Origin: Corynebacterium variabile
Lineage (GTDB): Bacteria > Actinomycetota > Actinomycetes > Mycobacteriales > Mycobacteriaceae
DNA length: 64,000 nucleotides
Assembly: GCF_006539825.1 (NCBI RefSeq)
Contig: NZ_BJNT01000001.1
Coordinates: 62,001 to 126,000 of the forward strand
Direction: 5' to 3'
Each line of letters begins with the position of its first letter. Position 1 is the first letter of the stretch. Below, piece after piece: positions 47,929-56,038 of the stretch. The translations under genes were made by a program, and so were the position numbers. The notes beneath the pieces were generated by a model. It searched no databases, was not told where the DNA came from, and was given only the letters and a program-made list of their open reading frames with translations.

Positions 47929-48456
47929 CTAGAGGACGTCCCCCTCGTCCATGGCTCCCCAGTCCGCTCCGCCGTCGGTCTTCTTCTGACCGGCGGCGGT
48001 GGTGTCTCCGGCTGCGGAAGACTCAGAAGATTCAGTAGTCTCAGCGGGCGCAGCGGACTCAACCGACGCTGCAGGTGCCTGACTGGAGGCCCCGGTGGAC
48101 CGGGTGGACGCAGAAGCCGACCCACCCTGACCGGTGACCGCGCTGCTGACCCCGCGGGCCGAGGCCTCGATGTCGCGGAAGAACTCGGGGTCGTCGTCGA
48201 GCAGGGCCTTGCTCACGAGACCGCGGGCCCCCATGCGCCGCATGTCGTTGATCTGCGACAGCGGCTTACGGAAGTCCTCGAAGTCCTCCTTGAAGTCATC
48301 CCCCAGTTCCTCTTTCGCCGAGGTGATCGCACCCCGCGCGGCATGGATCATCGCCTTGACGTCCGTGATGATCCGGGGCAGCCGTTCCGGGCCGACCACG
48401 ATGATGCCGACGATAACCAGGATGAGGATCTCGCCCCATCCGACGCTGGAGAACAC
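47929..48456 (-). CDS. tatB: Sec-independent translocase protein TatB
   Basis: 175 residues. An N-terminal membrane helix MFSSVGWGEILILVIVGIIVVGPERLP with the conserved Glu and GPERLP hinge, then an amphipathic helix (about 28-60) and a low-complexity Ser/Ala/Thr/Glu tail. Part of the twin-arginine receptor for folded proteins. The GTG start has AGGTGG 6 bases upstream. Sits after sigE and its anti-sigma factor, as in mycobacteria. Confidence 0.95.
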   Translation of the reverse strand: MFSSVGWGEILILVIVGIIVVGPERLPRIITDVKAMIHAARGAITSAKEELGDDFKEDFEDFRKPLSQINDMRRMGARGLVSKALLDDDPEFFRDIEASARGVSSAVTGQGGSASASTRSTGASSQAPAASVESAAPAETTESSESSAAGDTTAAGQKKTDGGADWGAMDEGDVL

Positions 48457-48501
48457 CGTGTTCCACCTGACTTCCTGCTCTGTGCCCTGACCCGGGTGAT
48501 T

Positions 48502-48897
48502 CTACCGCCGACCCCGCCCAGTCTGCGACACACGCAGCATGCGACGTACAGAGGTGGACAACCTGGCACCCAGCGACTCAGGGCGTCGGCGCCCGTCGAG
48601 CCCCACCCCGTCGTGGTCGTCCGCGTCGCCGGACGCGGCATCCCGCTCCCCGCAGGACGCCGGGATCCCGGTCAGCCTGTCGAGCAACGCCCCCGGGGCA
48701 TGGACCTCAGACATCGTGCCTGCCTGGTCACGCATGCGTGCCGCCGCCTGGCGCTGTGCGCGGACCTCCTCGCGACAGTCACTGCAGTGCACCAGGTGCA
48801 CCTTCGCGCGGCTTTCCGCACCGGCGGACAACTCTCCGTCCACCAGTGCTGCGACAGCTTCGGTCGTCAGATGGCCGACATCATTTCCCGACCACAT
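48502..48897 (-). CDS. Zinc-binding anti-sigma factor for SigE (RseA/CseE type)
   Basis: 131 residues. The ZAS motif His-x3-Cys-x2-Cys appears as HLVHCSDC near residue 36, and an upstream helix [15 protein letters not shown] matches anti-ECF factors. No membrane helix, so a cytoplasmic redox/zinc-type regulator. Holds SigE inactive until envelope or oxidative stress. The start lies 17 bases inside the sigE 3' end, giving coupled and roughly equal synthesis. Confidence 0.9.
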   Translation of the reverse strand: MWSGNDVGHLTTEAVAALVDGELSAGAESRAKVHLVHCSDCREEVRAQRQAAARMRDQAGTMSEVHAPGALLDRLTGIPASCGERDAASGDADDHDGVGLDGRRRPESLGARLSTSVRRMLRVSQTGRGRR

Positions 48898-49498
48898 AGC
48901 TCAGCTCCCCGGCCGTCCGGTCCAGGGCCGCCCGCAGCTGGGCACGGGCCCGGTGGATCCGGGAACGCACGGTACCCATCTTCAGTCCGAGGGTGTCGGC
49001 GATCTCCTCGTAGCTGAGGTCCAGTCCGTCACAGAGCACCACGGCCACGCGAAACTCCGGTGAGAGGTCGTCCAGTGCCCGGGCCAGTGCCGGGTCGAGG
49101 TGGTTGAACTCGAAGACGCGCTCGGGGCCGGGGTGCTCCCCGGCGACCCGCTCATAGTCCTCGGGCAGTGCCTCCATCCGGACGGTGGCCCGGTGGCGGA
49201 CCATGTCGAGGAAGAGGTTTGTGGTGATGCGGTGCAGCCAGCCCTCGAAGGTCCCGGGGCGGTAACTCTTCAGCGACCGGAAGACGCGCATGAAGGTGTC
49301 TTGGGTGAGGTCCTCGGCGTCCTGCCGGTTACCGGAGAGGCTGTAGGCGAGGCGGTAGACACCGTCCGCGTGCTCGGCGACGAGATCCCCCCACTCCGGC
49401 ATGTCCGCTTCTCCGCGGTCGAAGGCGCCGGTGCCGGAGACTGGGTCGCCGTCGGCGGAGGCACCGGAGGTGGGGTCGGGGGACACTGCGGAAGTCAT
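48881..49498 (-). CDS. sigE: ECF RNA polymerase sigma factor SigE
   Basis: 205 residues. Region 2 ([48 protein letters not shown]) and region 4 ([45 protein letters not shown]) are clear. An acidic/Gly/Ser N-terminal tail precedes them. Controls cell-envelope stress genes. Start M at 49498 preferred because a CAGAAT -10-like box ends 7 bases before it; ATG 49507 overlaps that box. Context (anti-sigma, tatB, O-methyltransferase divergent) equals mycobacterial sigE. Confidence 0.94.
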   Translation of the reverse strand: MTSAVSPDPTSGASADGDPVSGTGAFDRGEADMPEWGDLVAEHADGVYRLAYSLSGNRQDAEDLTQDTFMRVFRSLKSYRPGTFEGWLHRITTNLFLDMVRHRATVRMEALPEDYERVAGEHPGPERVFEFNHLDPALARALDDLSPEFRVAVVLCDGLDLSYEEIADTLGLKMGTVRSRIHRARAQLRAALDRTAGELSYVVGK

Positions 49499-49505
49499 GC
49501 GTTCC

Positions 49506-49511
49506 ATTCTG
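49506..49511 (-). promoter_or_regulatory. Candidate -10 box of sigE
   Basis: CAGAAT on the minus strand, 7 bases before the ATG at 49498. A separate GGAAC (minus strand, 49588-49592) could be an ECF -35 but no matching -10 is at the right distance. Confidence 0.35.
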
Positions 49512-49683
49512 GGTCACCGGGGTTGAGGTGCGGTACGGACCGGCTGGACGTTCTCTGTGAACCACCGGCATACCGCGGAGACTACTTGTTCCACCGACGA
49601 ACATACAGGACGGCAACCCCAGACGAACAGCGCTTTCCCCGACTCGCCGGTACCTCCTCCGTCGGTCGGGGGTGGCCTCCCCC

Positions 49684-49689
49684 TAAGCT
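49684..49689 (+). promoter_or_regulatory. -10 box, probable leaderless start of the methyltransferase gene
   Basis: TAAGCT, 7 bases before the GTG at 49697. Confidence 0.55.
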
Positions 49690-49696
49690 GGGCCCT

Positions 49697-50374
49697 GTGA
49701 ATGTCAATACCGGATCAGCCCTCGACGCCGTGCGCACCTACATCAACGGCACCGCCGCCTCCGACGACAACCTCGACCGGGCGCAGACCGCCGCCGACGA
49801 GTTCGGTCTGCTGAGCCCGGATGCCGCGACCGGCGAGTTCCTCTCGTTCCTCGCCGCCCGCGCGACCGGTTCCGCCCAGCCCAGCGCCGTGGTCATGTCC
49901 CCGGCCTGTGGTGTCATCGGCCTGTATCTGTTCGCCGGGTTCCGTGGTGCCGGTAAGGAGCCGGTCGGCCACGTCACCTGCATCGACCCTGAGGCGCAGC
50001 ATCAGAAGCTCGCGAAGGAGGCCTTCACCTCCGTGGGCCTGCGTCCCACCGCCTTCCGCTTCGTGCCCTCCGCCCCACTCGACGGCATCGGCCGCCTGGC
50101 GACCGACTCCTACGACATCATCGTCGCCGACGTGGACCCTGAGCTGCTCTCCGCCGCGGTCGACAATGCCCTGCCGGCGCTGCGCACCGGTGGCGTCCTC
50201 GTGCTTCTCGACGCCCTCCTCGACGGCGCGCCCGGGGATCCGGCCCGGACCGACCGTCAGACCGAGGCCGCCCGCGCCGCCGAGGTCCACCTGCGCGAGC
50301 TGGTGGACGCCGGCACCGTCTCGACCTCACGGCTGCCGCTGGGTGCGGGCATGACAGTCATCACCCGGCGCTGA
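49697..50374 (+). CDS. O-methyltransferase-like protein (Rv1220c type)
   Basis: 225 residues with a Rossmann SAM-dependent fold: AVVMSPACGVIGLYLFAGFRG as the motif-I region, HVTCIDPEAQHQKLAKEAF as motif II, YDIIVADVDPELLSAAVDNALPAL as the motif-III/IV strand, and a GGVLVLLDALLDG strand after. The Gly-rich SAM loop is weak (SPACGVIGL instead of GTxxGYS), so activity is uncertain. Position opposite sigE is conserved in mycobacteria (Rv1220c). GTG start by the -10 rule. Confidence 0.82.
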   Translation: MNVNTGSALDAVRTYINGTAASDDNLDRAQTAADEFGLLSPDAATGEFLSFLAARATGSAQPSAVVMSPACGVIGLYLFAGFRGAGKEPVGHVTCIDPEAQHQKLAKEAFTSVGLRPTAFRFVPSAPLDGIGRLATDSYDIIVADVDPELLSAAVDNALPALRTGGVLVLLDALLDGAPGDPARTDRQTEAARAAEVHLRELVDAGTVSTSRLPLGAGMTVITRR

Positions 50375-50381
50375 ACGGTGC

Positions 50382-50387
50382 TATCGT
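50382..50387 (+). promoter_or_regulatory. -10 box, probable leaderless start of the DedA gene
   Basis: TATCGT, 7 bases before the GTG at 50395 and just after the preceding stop codon. Confidence 0.55.
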
Positions 50388-50394
50388 TCCTCCG

Positions 50395-51108
50395 GTGAAT
50401 TCCATCACCGACTTCTATCACAGCGTCACCGACGTCGAGCACATCGTCTCGAGCTTCGGACTGATCGGCATCGCCCTGGTCCTCTTCGCCGAGACCGGGC
50501 TGCTCATCGGTTTCTTCCTGCCGGGCGACTCCCTGCTCTTCGTCGCCGGACTGTTCACCGGCGGGGACAACCCCGTGTTCCCGCTGTGGCAGCTCCTGGC
50601 CGTCGCCGTCGTCTTCGCCGTCATCGGCGACCAGACCGGCTACCAGATCGGACGGTGGGCCGGCCCGCCGATCCTGCGCTCCCGGGCGGCACGGTTGATC
50701 GGCGAGGAACGGATCGGCAAGGCACAGGACTTCTTCGCGACCCGCGGCCCGCACGCGGTCATCCTCGCCCGGTTCGTCCCGGTCATCCGCACCATCGTCC
50801 CGGTCCTCGCCGGCATCAGCGGTATGGAACGCCGCCGCTTCATTCCCTACAACATCATCGGCGGCGTGGCCTGGGCCTGCATCATTCCCGTCGCCGGGTA
50901 CTTCCTCGGCGGTGTGGACTTCATCCGCGCCCATGTCGACCTCATCATCATCCTGCTCATCGCACTGTCGGTGATCCCGCTGGCCCTGGAATGGTGGCGC
51001 GGACGCCGCCAGGGGCGGGAGGACGCCGCGTCCGCCGGAGGAGCCACTACCGGCGTGAACGGCACAGACTCCGCCACCACAGCCCCGGTCCCGCCGCCCG
51101 CCTCCTGA
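50395..51108 (+). CDS. DedA-family membrane protein
   Basis: 237 residues. DedA/VTT domain: LFAETGLLIGFFLPGDSLLF near 30, then the family signature FFATRGPHAVILARFVPVIRTIVPVLAG (near 110-140, with the Arg pair) and NIIGGVAWACII. About 5-6 hydrophobic segments, ending in a Thr/Ala-rich cytoplasmic tail. Members flip polyprenyl-phosphate or phospholipid carriers or support membrane homeostasis. The following GH32-like gene starts 20 bases downstream with its own -10. Confidence 0.9.
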   Translation: MNSITDFYHSVTDVEHIVSSFGLIGIALVLFAETGLLIGFFLPGDSLLFVAGLFTGGDNPVFPLWQLLAVAVVFAVIGDQTGYQIGRWAGPPILRSRAARLIGEERIGKAQDFFATRGPHAVILARFVPVIRTIVPVLAGISGMERRRFIPYNIIGGVAWACIIPVAGYFLGGVDFIRAHVDLIIILLIALSVIPLALEWWRGRRQGREDAASAGGATTGVNGTDSATTAPVPPPAS

Positions 51109-51115
51109 CCGCTGG

Positions 51116-51121
51116 TATACA
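51116..51121 (+). promoter_or_regulatory. -10 box, probable leaderless start of the GH32-fold gene
   Basis: TATACA, 7 bases before the GTG at 51129. Confidence 0.45.
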
Positions 51122-51128
51122 GGGGTTC

Positions 51129-52661
51129 GTGAATCGCTTTCGACCTGAACTCCATGTGACCGCGGAGACCGGTGTCCTCGAGGCACCGGCCGGAGCCGTC
51201 AGGCAGGGTGATGCCCTGCACGTCTTCCACCAGTTCCGACCCACCCCGGACTCCGGCGCCCGCTGGGCGCACCAGATGGCGACCGGTCTCCCCTACGGCT
51301 GGGACGTCTGTGACGACGTCCTCGCTCCCGAAGGCGACGAGATCGACTGCCTGGCCGGATCCTCCGTCCTGGTCGGTGACGGCACCGTGGAACTGTTCTT
51401 CGTGACCACCACCCCCACCGACGGGGAGGCTGTCCGGGGCTCCGATCTGCCCCATGGCCGGCGCGGCCCCCGGGACTTCCGGATCCAACGCGCCCGGATC
51501 TCCGATCTCGCCGCCATCTCCGACGACGTCTCCGATGACCCGAGCGTCGTACGCCGGGAGGTCGACCGTCTCGGTCCGGTGGAGATCGACGACTCAGCCC
51601 ACCCGGTCACCGCACTGGTGACTCCGAGCGTCATCCGGCACGACGACGGCTGGCTGATGGTCGCCCTTGACCTCGTCGACGACACCGCCGCCGACATCGT
51701 CGTGCTCACCTCCGGTGACCGGCAGCTCTGGACCGTCCTCGGTCCGCTGGAGATCACCGGGGACTCCCCTGACGCCGCCGTGCCGGAGGGACGCCCTTTC
51801 GCCCCGCGTATCGTCACCATGAGCGACGAACTCACCGACGAGACCAGCGACGTACTGTTCATCACCTACCCGGCAGACGGTGCTGACGGCGGCGAAGAGA
51901 GCGTCGGGGAGAACGCGGGCTACCTGGTCGGTACCCTCTCCGGGACAGTCTTCACGGTCGAGACCGGGTTCCAGCTCTTCGACAACGGCCACGACTTCAC
52001 CCGGCCCAGGGTCGTCCAGGGTATCCCGGGCGTCCAGCCTGTCATCGTGGGCCTGGTGGGGACCTTCCCCGGCAACGGCTCAGCTACCTGGGCGAACTGC
52101 CTGTCGGTCCCCCGTTTCCTCACCCTGCGCGGCGGGCACCTGCACCAGGACATCGTCGGTGTACCGTCGGCGGTACGCTCCTACACCGACCGCGCGGCCG
52201 TCTTCACCGCCCAGCTCGACGTCTCCGCCGGATCGGTGACTGTCTCCCTCCTCGATGAGAAGGACGGAATGCTGGCCACCGTGCGGCACTCCGGCGACCG
52301 TGTCAAGGTCTCCAGGCCCTCCAGGGACGGTTCCGGTGACGTACGCACCGCAGAGCTGGCCGACGGCGACTCGGACACCCTCACCATCCTCGTCGACGGT
52401 CCGGTGTGCGAGGTCTTCGCCGACGGCGGGCTTGTCTCGCTGACCAGTTCGCTCCACGGCGAAGCGCCGTTCGCGAAGTTCCGGGTGGACACCGCCGCCG
52501 GGGCCCGCGTCCTGTCGGCGATGGAGTCACTGGGACGCCGTCTGCAGCGTCGACTGGCCCAGCTCGACAACCCGGAGGAGCAGGAGCGTCTCATCGCCGA
52601 GGCGGCACTGGCGGACCGGGATCTCGCCACGGAGCTCAGCGCCGGGGATGTGGCGGACTAG
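51129..52661 (+). CDS. GH32-fold (invertase/levanase-like) protein lacking the catalytic triad
   Basis: 510 residues. Five-bladed propeller signature regions can be aligned with GH32 (PELHVTAETG, HVFHQFRP, WAHQMATGL, LAPEGDEIDCLAGSSVL, GHDFTRPRVVQ) plus a C-terminal beta-sandwich (VEVFADGG-like CEVFADGGLVSLTS). All three catalytic positions are changed: the nucleophile motif NDPNG reads EAPAG (Ala19), RDP reads VTP (Thr165), and EC reads FA (Phe224). No signal peptide, so cytoplasmic. Probably a pseudoenzyme, perhaps sugar-binding. Ends on a CTAG shared with the opposite gene's stop. Confidence 0.75.
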   Translation: MNRFRPELHVTAETGVLEAPAGAVRQGDALHVFHQFRPTPDSGARWAHQMATGLPYGWDVCDDVLAPEGDEIDCLAGSSVLVGDGTVELFFVTTTPTDGEAVRGSDLPHGRRGPRDFRIQRARISDLAAISDDVSDDPSVVRREVDRLGPVEIDDSAHPVTALVTPSVIRHDDGWLMVALDLVDDTAADIVVLTSGDRQLWTVLGPLEITGDSPDAAVPEGRPFAPRIVTMSDELTDETSDVLFITYPADGADGGEESVGENAGYLVGTLSGTVFTVETGFQLFDNGHDFTRPRVVQGIPGVQPVIVGLVGTFPGNGSATWANCLSVPRFLTLRGGHLHQDIVGVPSAVRSYTDRAAVFTAQLDVSAGSVTVSLLDEKDGMLATVRHSGDRVKVSRPSRDGSGDVRTAELADGDSDTLTILVDGPVCEVFADGGLVSLTSSLHGEAPFAKFRVDTAAGARVLSAMESLGRRLQRRLAQLDNPEEQERLIAEAALADRDLATELSAGDVAD

Positions 52662-53554
52662 GATCCGTTGAAGCCCAGCGTGCGGGGGTCGCGGGCGAGT
52701 CGGGTCACGGTCGCACGTGCCGTGACCTCCATGACCGGGGGAAGGTCGGCGATCCGCTCCGCCAGCACCTTCGGGTGGATGTGTCGGGCCGACGGGCTCA
52801 TCCCGATCTGTGCGGCGATGGACGCCTGGTCGAGGTGCATGACGAACTCGACATGCTCCGGCTCGCCGACCGGCACGAGGTAGCCGGATGCCTGGGTGAT
52901 CATCCGTTCGACCTTGCCCTCCTCGACGTCGATGATGCCGAGCGGGGCGCGCAGCTCGCCGAGGTGTCCGACGTCCGGGGTGAGGACGACGACCTGTCCC
53001 TCGGGGGTGAGGACCCGGGCGAACTCTGCGGCGTTGCGCGGGGCGAAAATGACGGTCACGGCGTCGATGCTGTCATCGCGCAGCGGCAGCCGGGCCCAGG
53101 CGTCGGCGATGACGGCACCGACCCGCGGGTGGCAGTGGGCCAGCCGCTTGGCCGCCGGCACGGAGACGTCGATGCCGATGCCCCGGGAGCCGGGGACCGC
53201 GTCGAGGGTATGGGCGAGGTAGTACCCGGTACCGGCGCCGATCTCCACGACCGAAGGTCGGTCATTCTCGGAGACGTGGTTGTCGTCGAGGACATCGGCG
53301 ACAGCGTCGGACACCGCCTCGACGAACGGGGCGAAGTGTCCGCCGGCGAGAAATGCCTCACGGGCGGTGATCATGTCGGCGTCATCGCCGGTGTAGCGCA
53401 GCCCTGCACCGCCGACGAGGGTGACATAGCCCTGACGGGCGACGTCGTAGCTGTGACCGGATCCCGAGACGATGGTCCGCCAGGACTCGTCCCCGGCACG
53501 CAGCGGGGTCCCGTCGACCGGATCGGCGAGCAGATCGATGACATCGGACAGCAC
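52658..53554 (-). CDS. 23S rRNA (guanine-N1)-methyltransferase, RlmA family
   Basis: 298 residues. SAM-binding motif VVEIGAGTGYYLAHTLDA (near 105), FAPRNAAEFARVLTPEGQVVVLTPD and the family ending with VTRLARDPRT. An N-terminal segment VIDLLADPVDGTPLRAG corresponds to the zinc-finger region of RlmA, but the four Cys are replaced (Asp, Ser and others), so the zinc site is lost. GTG 53554 chosen: GAGGAG lies 11 bases upstream and homologs begin near LSDVIDLLACP. Overlaps the convergent GH32-like gene by 4 bases. Confidence 0.82.
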   Translation of the reverse strand: MLSDVIDLLADPVDGTPLRAGDESWRTIVSGSGHSYDVARQGYVTLVGGAGLRYTGDDADMITAREAFLAGGHFAPFVEAVSDAVADVLDDNHVSENDRPSVVEIGAGTGYYLAHTLDAVPGSRGIGIDVSVPAAKRLAHCHPRVGAVIADAWARLPLRDDSIDAVTVIFAPRNAAEFARVLTPEGQVVVLTPDVGHLGELRAPLGIIDVEEGKVERMITQASGYLVPVGEPEHVEFVMHLDQASIAAQIGMSPSARHIHPKVLAERIADLPPVMEVTARATVTRLARDPRTLGFNGS

Positions 53555-53622
53555 GGTTGGGAATTCTCCTCGGACAGACAATGTGGGTCAGAACAGGTGG
53601 GGTGGGTCAGTGTGGATGACCG

Positions 53623-55008
53623 CTATTTACGGAGCCACTCTACAAGGGTACGGGCCGGGAACCCCGTGACACCGCTCACGGTGTCCCCGGCCGGAGTCGT
53701 GGCCGCGGCGGGTCCGGCGGAGTCCAGGTGGATATGGGTGACATCCCCGGTGAAACCACGCAGATACAGGGCGGAGTTGAGCAGGTCGGGACCATCGGGT
53801 TCCGGTGCGATGTCGGTCGGCAGCGGCATCGGCCACCACCGCTCCCCCACCTTCGCCCCACGCAGGGTGAGCCGACGGGCGAGTACCGGGTCCTCCGTGA
53901 ACAGCGCACCGGTGCGGGTACCGAGGGCGGTCTTCGCCCCGGTGGACGTCGGGCCGGCACTGATGATCCGGCGCGGACGGTGGCGCTGTACCCCGTAGGC
54001 CAGCGCGTCCGCGGTGGCGAGCCGGGACACGGTCTCGGCCCGCCCGGTCTCGTCTCCGGTGACGTGCAGGGTGGTTGTCCTCCCACCGACGTGGGTGACG
54101 ACCTCCTCGGGCCTCCCGGTCAGTGGTGGCCTCAGGTCCGCGGGCAGACCGGTGACCGGCACCAGGCCGATGACCTTCTGCGGGGAGTGCAGGCGGGACA
54201 GGGCGCTGAGCACCGCCGGGACCACTGCCCCACCGACAAGTACGGCGTCCGGACGGTCATCGGTGAGTTCGCCGTCGGCGGCGGCGGGGTCCCACGTGAT
54301 CTCGACGAGCCCGGCGGTACGCGACGGGTCCGCACTGGCGGCCCGCACCCCGTCGAGGCCCTTACGTTCCAGCCAGTCACCGGTGCGGACCTTCACCCGC
54401 ACGCCGGGACGCCCGTGGAACAGGGCCCGGGTCTGCTGCCGCCACCAGTCCAGGGTCATGGAACCGTCCGGCACCGCGCCGAGGGCGTCGGCCAGTGCGG
54501 CGGCGGCGCCGAGCTCGGCACCGAGCCGGAGCTCCCGGTCGGCGGCGGAGGCGGTGTCGCCGGAGACGGCGGAAAGGGCGATCCGGATGTCCCTCACGGC
54601 AGGAACGGCCAGGTCCGCCTCCGGAGCCCCTGCCAGCGGCGTATGACCGGCACCGACCAGCCCCTGCGCCAGGTTGCGCAGGTTGCGTCGGGTGGTGGAC
54701 GCCGGGACGTGGACCTGGACAAGGTGCCGCTTCGCCTTGACCGGGTGGACGGCGACCAGGTCGGTGAGTCGTCGGACGAGCCGGGACCCCGCGTCGCGCC
54801 ACCCGTCGTCACCGAGCCTGGGTTCTTCCGGGAGCTCCGCAAGGTCGGTCAGCGGGACGGGATGTTCCGGGACTTGAACCTCCCAGACGCCGTCAGCGGC
54901 CGGGCGGACCACAGCGGACGGGGTGGCGCGGACGATGATTCGGCAGTCGATGACCTCTGAGCCCGTGGCGGGGGCGCCGGAGGCGAGGGTCGGGATCGTG
55001 GTGCTCAT
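53623..55008 (-). CDS. M17 leucyl-aminopeptidase-fold protein without the metal site
   Basis: 461 residues. The C-terminal half follows M17 peptidases: VIGLVPVTGLPADLRPPLTGRPEEVVTHVGG, LATADALAYGVQRHRPRRIISAGP, ALGTRTGALFTEDPVLARRL, KVGERWWPMPLP, GDVTHIHLDSAGPA. The metal-binding loop (VGKGxxFDxGG to MKxDM) is deleted (the sequence jumps from DAVLVGGA to VPAVLSAL), and NTDAEGRL is GDETGRAETVSRL. Therefore probably not a peptidase. The N-terminal domain (about 1-170) is macro-like as in M17. Stop overlaps the DivIVA-motif gene by 4 bases. Confidence 0.75.
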   Translation of the reverse strand: MSTTIPTLASGAPATGSEVIDCRIIVRATPSAVVRPAADGVWEVQVPEHPVPLTDLAELPEEPRLGDDGWRDAGSRLVRRLTDLVAVHPVKAKRHLVQVHVPASTTRRNLRNLAQGLVGAGHTPLAGAPEADLAVPAVRDIRIALSAVSGDTASAADRELRLGAELGAAAALADALGAVPDGSMTLDWWRQQTRALFHGRPGVRVKVRTGDWLERKGLDGVRAASADPSRTAGLVEITWDPAAADGELTDDRPDAVLVGGAVVPAVLSALSRLHSPQKVIGLVPVTGLPADLRPPLTGRPEEVVTHVGGRTTTLHVTGDETGRAETVSRLATADALAYGVQRHRPRRIISAGPTSTGAKTALGTRTGALFTEDPVLARRLTLRGAKVGERWWPMPLPTDIAPEPDGPDLLNSALYLRGFTGDVTHIHLDSAGPAAATTPAGDTVSGVTGFPARTLVEWLRK

Positions 55009-55229
55009 TCCTGCGCAGTGCTCCTGTCCTGGCCCCTGTCCTGCAGGGTGTCGAGGTAGTAGTCGACCTCGGCGATGTCGTAGCCGCGACGCACCACCCG
55101 GAAGCGGGGTCCGTCACTGTCGTCCGTGCTCTCCGCCACCTCTTCGGGCCGACCGAATGCGGTCTGGACCAGCGCGACGAGGACGAGGCCCACCAGCAGC
55201 GCGGCGATGACGGTGATGAGCAGGTACAT
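55005..55229 (-). CDS. Small membrane protein with DivIVA-type motif
   Basis: 74 residues. One N-terminal membrane helix (about 3-25, LLITVIAALLVGLVLVALVQ), an acidic linker, then FRVVRRGYDIAEVDYYLDTLQDR, the N-terminal consensus of DivIVA/Wag31 (RGYDxxEVDxFLD). A short DivIVA-like tail on a membrane anchor fits a polar or septal role; a comparable small gene (Rv1209) is in the mycobacterial neighbourhood. Co-translated with the M17-fold gene (ATGA overlap). Confidence 0.82.
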   Translation of the reverse strand: MYLLITVIAALLVGLVLVALVQTAFGRPEEVAESTDDSDGPRFRVVRRGYDIAEVDYYLDTLQDRGQDRSTAQE

Positions 55230-55255
55230 GGCGGTCAGCCTACCTCACCGGAGGG

Positions 55256-56023
55256 TCATCGGAGCCGACGTCCGGCGTGGGCGGCGACCACCCGGTTCAC
55301 GGCGTCCTCCGGATCGTCGGTGACGTACAGCAGGTCCGGGTCGGACTCGCTGATGAGCCCCTCGTCGAGCATCCGCGAGCGGATCCAGTCCACCAGTCCG
55401 CCCCAGTAGTCCGTGCCGACGAGAATGATCGGGAACTCGCTGACCTTGCCGGTCTGGACGAGGACGAGGGCCTCGAAGAGTTCGTCGAGCGTGCCGAAGC
55501 CGCCGGGCAGACAGATGAACGCCTGGGCGTACTTGACGAACATCGTCTTGCGGACGAAGAAGTAGCGGAAGTTCAGGCCCAGATTGACCCACTCGTTGAG
55601 CCCCTGCTCGTGGGGAAGCTCGATGCCCAGGCCCACGGACAGGCCGCCGGCCTCGGAGCAGCCACGGTTCGCCGCCTCCATCAGGCCGGGGCCGCCGCCC
55701 GTGATCACGGCGTAGCCCGCCTCGTGGAGCAGGCGTCCGGTGTCCACGCCCAGCCGGTACCACGGGTGGTCCTCCGGGGTCCGCGCAGAACCCCAGACCG
55801 TGACGGCATGGCGGATATCGGCGAGCGCGCCGAAGCCCTCGACGAACTCCGACTGGATACGCATCACCCGCCAGGGGTCGGTGTGCAGCCAGTCCGAGTT
55901 CGGCTGTTCGCCGAGCAGTCGCTGGTCTGTGGTGGTGGTCGGGGCGATGCGTCGGCCTTCGCCGCGTCGCATGACCGGTCCCTCGTAGAAGTACGAGGGG
56001 TCGTTCGGTCTGATCGGAGCCAT
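55256..56023 (-). CDS. LOG-family protein (TIGR00730)
   Basis: 255 residues. The LOG signatures GGGPGLMEAANRG and PGGFGTLDELFEALVLVQTGK are intact, so phosphoribohydrolase activity on nucleoside 5'-monophosphates (cytokinin-activating type) or a related nucleotide-binding function is likely. The N-terminal 35 residues are an Arg/Thr-rich extension. It lies 16 bases below dapE, consistent with one transcript; the Rv1205-dapE proximity in mycobacteria matches. Confidence 0.9.
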   Translation of the reverse strand: MAPIRPNDPSYFYEGPVMRRGEGRRIAPTTTTDQRLLGEQPNSDWLHTDPWRVMRIQSEFVEGFGALADIRHAVTVWGSARTPEDHPWYRLGVDTGRLLHEAGYAVITGGGPGLMEAANRGCSEAGGLSVGLGIELPHEQGLNEWVNLGLNFRYFFVRKTMFVKYAQAFICLPGGFGTLDELFEALVLVQTGKVSEFPIILVGTDYWGGLVDWIRSRMLDEGLISESDPDLLYVTDDPEDAVNRVVAAHAGRRLR

Positions 56024-56038
56024 GGTGGGTCCTCTCTG

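Noticed and set aside
49588..49592. GGAAC as -35 of an autoregulated SigE promoter
   Set aside because: The nearest CGTT/GTT-type -10 on that strand is at the wrong spacing (about 25 bases), so no ECF promoter is called.
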